A stretch of 64,000 bases of DNA from Azadirachta indica (Eukaryota; Streptophyta; Magnoliopsida; Sapindales; Meliaceae). Positions 61,681 to 64,000 of the stretch are shown one piece after another (the first letter of the stretch is position 1; each line of letters begins with the position of its first letter). The DNA lies in the NCBI GenBank assembly GCA_022749755.1, contig CM040442.1:4004457-4068456 (forward strand), given 5' to 3'. The notes beneath the pieces were generated by a model. That model worked only from the letters and a program-made list of their open reading frames with translations. It made no database searches and was not told where the DNA came from. Position numbers and translations under genes: made by a program.

Positions 61681-62763
61681 TTAATTTATCCACTCAAAAT
61701 AGTCACAGCAAGCACCCCTGGTTGCAGTCCATCGACCGCAACCGAAAAAGAATTTCCCTTGTTTTGGTCCGGCTTTTTTCATCATTTTCGCCATACTTCT
61801 TGCTCCGCAGAAGCAATGTCGTATATCTTGATGAATCTGAGGAGGAAGAAGCTGCAAAGGGTGAAGCTGCAGAGGAGCCATTATTTTTTGGTGCTCAAGA
61901 ATAAGAGGATTGGTTTTGAGGAGAGACTTGGTTATGGAGAATTTGTAACCTTTCTGCATGATGACGGAAAACAATCTAGAAATGTTGATTGCATCGTCTA
62001 GGCCACAATGAACACGACCCTGCCAAGCCAGACCAGCTATCTCCACCGCTTGTTGGAGATTACATCTAACATCGCCGAAAACCTGACGGAATGGAATTCT
62101 CAAGTTAATCCATTTATTAAAATAATCTGGTTTCTGAATCTTCTTGAATCGACACTCGGATTCCAGCATAACCTGACAGTCCCAGTTTGACCACGTCACC
62201 ACTGCAAAGTTGGTATTCTTTACACCCATCTGGTCGAGCCACTTATCGTGGAGAAATAGAGCCTCTCTGAGACTTATTCCGTTATCAACTTGGAATTGCT
62301 GAATTCCAGTTAGCTCTTTGCAAAAATCTGTGAGCACTGGATTACATGTAGGCCTTACATAGGTTTGAAAACACGATCTAATTTCACCCGTCCTTCCCTC
62401 CACAATGACCGCAGGAAACTCTATAATTTCCTGCGGATGCGGAGGTTTTTCTTTGTCGCAGGTTGCTTCGAAATCCACAATTACGAAATATTGAAAATTT
62501 TGAAGTACTGGCGGCAGGCCTATGTCAGGTAATTGAATCCTAATTAACTTATTCAAAAACATATTGTTTGTGCTTATTGGCAGACTGGGAATTGGAAAAT
62601 TAGGAATTTGATTATGAAAACTGAAGGGGTTTGGGCGAGAGGTGGTGAATGAGCGAAAAGGAAAATTAAGCGCCATATCAGAAAACGTAGGAAAATTGGG
62701 AATTTGATTATGAAACTTGAAGGGGTTTGGGTGAGAGGTGCTAAAAGGAAAATTAAGCGCCAT
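61681..62763 (-). CDS. ERI-type DEDDh 3'-5' exonuclease with C-terminal GRF zinc finger
   Basis: A single exon of 360 residues. The exonuclease domain has the DEDDh set: Asp97 and Glu99 (VDFEATCD), Asp195 (WSNWDCQVML), His252 and Asp257 (RVHCGLDDAINISRL). A GRF-type zinc finger follows at about 317-358 (CFCGARS, FFFGCGRW, CCDYFEW). The same pair occurs in animal ERI2/EXOD1. ERI exonucleases trim RNA ends, including small RNA or rRNA; the target here is unknown. The first 29 residues (MALNFPFSTSHPNPFKFHNQ...) are repeated with changes at 30-60, giving a second possible start, Met30. The start at 62763 is the first methionine. Intact; the stop at 61681 is followed by repeats. Confidence 0.92.
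   Translation of the reverse strand: MALNFPFSTSHPNPFKFHNQIPNFPTFSDMALNFPFRSFTTSRPNPFSFHNQIPNFPIPSLPISTNNMFLNKLIRIQLPDIGLPPVLQNFQYFVIVDFEATCDKEKPPHPQEIIEFPAVIVEGRTGEIRSCFQTYVRPTCNPVLTDFCKELTGIQQFQVDNGISLREALFLHDKWLDQMGVKNTNFAVVTWSNWDCQVMLESECRFKKIQKPDYFNKWINLRIPFRQVFGDVRCNLQQAVEIAGLAWQGRVHCGLDDAINISRLFSVIMQKGYKFSITKSLLKTNPLILEHQKIMAPLQLHPLQLLPPQIHQDIRHCFCGARSMAKMMKKAGPKQGKFFFGCGRWTATRGACCDYFEWIN
62580..62763 (-). repeat. In-frame tandem duplication at the exonuclease N-terminus
   Basis: Two units of about 87-95 bp sharing CATATCAGAAAAC, GGAAAATTAAGCGC and GGAATTTGATTATGAAA encode the repeated MALNFPF...HNQIPNFP segment. Confidence 0.9.
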
Positions 62764-63250
62764 ATCAGAAAACCAACGTTCTGTGAGGCTTTGAATATAG
62801 GTTGCTTTTGTTTTTCCTATTTCTTTCTCTCTGATTACGAGTGTTTGAACTTTGGTTTTGGGTTTAGAGTGACTGTTTATATAGACTTTTAATGATCATC
62901 CTAATCCTCCCATATGTCTTATTTCTAGTTGTGTTAGTATTTCCGTGTTGCTTCTGGGTTAGAATTAGATTTGAGTGTTTGAATTTGACTTTCCTAATCT
63001 GGATTAGTCACCTAAGCCGTCTGTATGTCTTATTTCTACTAGTGTTAGTGTGCGATTTCCTTAGGGATAAAGGAATAATCAGTACAACCGAAAACAGATT
63101 AAACTATACATCAATTATGGTTAATGGGACTCATAAGCCCAAATTTGTAGCCTGCAAATTGGTTTTAAGAACTCATTTACTTGCTCTATGAAGTACAAAC
63201 ATATTATCCAGTTTTGCAGAAAGCAAAGACTAATAAATTGAAAAAATTGT
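62764..63250. other. Upstream region of the exonuclease gene
   Basis: Probable leader and promoter. It also contains two related segments with ATATGTCTTATTTCTAGTTG and GTATGTCTTATTTCTACTAG (62,910 and 63,020). No gene. Confidence 0.5.
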
Positions 63251-63254
63251 TTCC

Positions 63255-63360
63255 GGGCAAAAGACGTGGAAATTGGTAGCTGCAGTTCCAAGTTATTGGG
63301 ACCAGGTTACAGCTTCACAACTTCGGCTGACAGTTCTACTGATATAAAATTTGGATAGAA
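63255..63360 (+). pseudogene. Neprosin last-exon relic
   Basis: GACGTGGAAATTGGTAGCTG, CAAGTTATTGGGACCAGGTT and GCTGACAGTTCTACTGATAT align with the start of exon 7 of the intact neprosin gene (57060-57165), which encodes [18 protein letters not shown]. Small deletions and a stop break the frame. Confidence 0.75.
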
Positions 63361-63540
63361 AGATTAGCAGAGGACCAACATTAAAAGAAAAAAGTTAAAT
63401 AAAAAATTAAAATTAAAACACCTTTTCCATCACGAAGTATATTTACACGTATCATTATAGGTACAAGCGGCTTAAAGTTTGATAACACAGTTATTTCCTA
63501 CTACATATAAGAACCATAAAAAGAGTAAAATGCAGGTAAA

Positions 63541-64000
63541 TTAATCGTACTGTTTTCTTTCTTCCTGTATAGACTGGAAAATCCGGGCAGCTGATTCTGT
63601 TGCTAATCTAGGGTTGCGGGGTACAACCTTAATCACCCGTGTCTGCTTCTCACTAGTTTGAGCGTTTTCATCCGATGATTGAATTATTGGTTCCATTGGG
63701 AAAAGAGGAAGTGCATCCCCTTTAGCCCTCTCGGAGGGACTACTTGCTGTACTTCCCTGTACCTCACTTTCTTTTGAAGCCTGAAATTTTTCAAGACAGC
63801 ATGAGATCACTCGACTCATCTGGCTCGACATGTTACGAGAACTTTGATGGGGTATCATAAAGTTAACGTCCAACATTGATGAATTATTGTCCTTTGACTG
63901 GACTCCTGGAAATGGGCTCATTTGCTCAACAGCTGAACCAGAAACAGATTGACTCATGACTGGCATGCCATATGGTGGAAAGTAGGTCTGACCTAGAGGA
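63541..64000 (-). CDS. ELF3: EARLY FLOWERING 3 homologue, C-terminal part (partial)
   Basis: Open from the window edge (frame at the edge PLGQTYFPPYG) to TAA at 63541. The text is Ser/Gln-rich and disordered (MPVMSQSVSGSAVEQMSPFP), and ends RVIKVVPRNPRLATESAARI then FQSIQEERKQYD, which is the conserved C-terminal block of plant ELF3. ELF3 is the scaffold of the evening complex (with ELF4 and LUX) that represses growth and flowering genes in the nucleus and takes part in temperature sensing. The N-terminal regions lie outside the window. Confidence 0.9.
   Translation of the reverse strand, partial: PLGQTYFPPYGMPVMSQSVSGSAVEQMSPFPGVQSKDNNSSMLDVNFMIPHQSSRNMSSQMSRVISCCLEKFQASKESEVQGSTASSPSERAKGDALPLFPMEPIIQSSDENAQTSEKQTRVIKVVPRNPRLATESAARIFQSIQEERKQYD

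Overview
This window looks like nuclear DNA from a eudicot plant. It is AT-rich, its genes have many short introns with GT/AG borders, and the gene families are plant ones: ILR1-like IAA-amidohydrolase, CC-NBS-LRR, malectin-LRR receptor kinase, F-box/LRR, neprosin and EARLY FLOWERING 3. A Sapindales-type genome such as Citrus would fit the general look of the CNL and F-box proteins, but the species is a guess. I see no bacterial, organellar-genome or viral backbone. Exon borders were placed by hand from GT/AG sites and reading phase.

Layout. 1-729 (-): 3' part of a diverged CPN60/HSP60 chaperonin gene. 1.1-4.2 kb (-): a broken CC-NBS-LRR resistance gene plus a loose fragment of a second one. 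4.7-6.7 kb (+): an exon relic, then an intact DUF866/CXXC zinc-binding protein gene. 8.4-11.6 kb (+): an IAA-amino acid hydrolase ending in HDEL. 12.4-14.4 kb (-): a GT14/DUF266 Golgi glycosyltransferase. 15.8-17.0 kb (-): ribosomal protein eS30 in three exons. 18.6-26.6 kb (-): three tandem F-box/LRR paralogues in three states: a decayed pseudogene, a copy with one nonsense codon, and an intact gene. 27-36 kb: gene-poor DNA with a 3.24-kb tandem segmental duplication carrying MscS-like channel pseudo-exons and hAT-like miniature elements. 37.3-42.4 kb (+): a 10-exon TrmA/RlmD-type RNA m5U methyltransferase. 43-49 kb: remnants, a G-rich insertion, and nested direct and inverted repeats that include a copy of the next gene's promoter. 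49.0-52.8 kb (+): an intact malectin-LRR receptor kinase. 55.6-57.4 kb (+): a neprosin-family protein. 57.9-61.7 kb: repeated intergenic modules. 61.7-62.8 kb (-): an ERI-type DEDDh exonuclease with a C-terminal GRF zinc finger. 63.25 kb: a neprosin relic. 63.5-64.0 kb (-): the C-terminus of ELF3, running off the window.

The genes do not form a pathway or operon. The recurring theme is local duplication followed by decay: NBS-LRR, F-box, DUF866, neprosin, GRF finger and receptor-kinase promoter all leave relics beside or near an intact or less damaged copy. I found no wholly new biological system. The best leads are the diverged chaperonin whose ATPase aspartate is replaced, a shared Cys/His motif at the C-terminus of the F-box paralogues, the in-window empty-site/filled-site pair for a transposable element, and the single-exon exonuclease with a duplicated start region.
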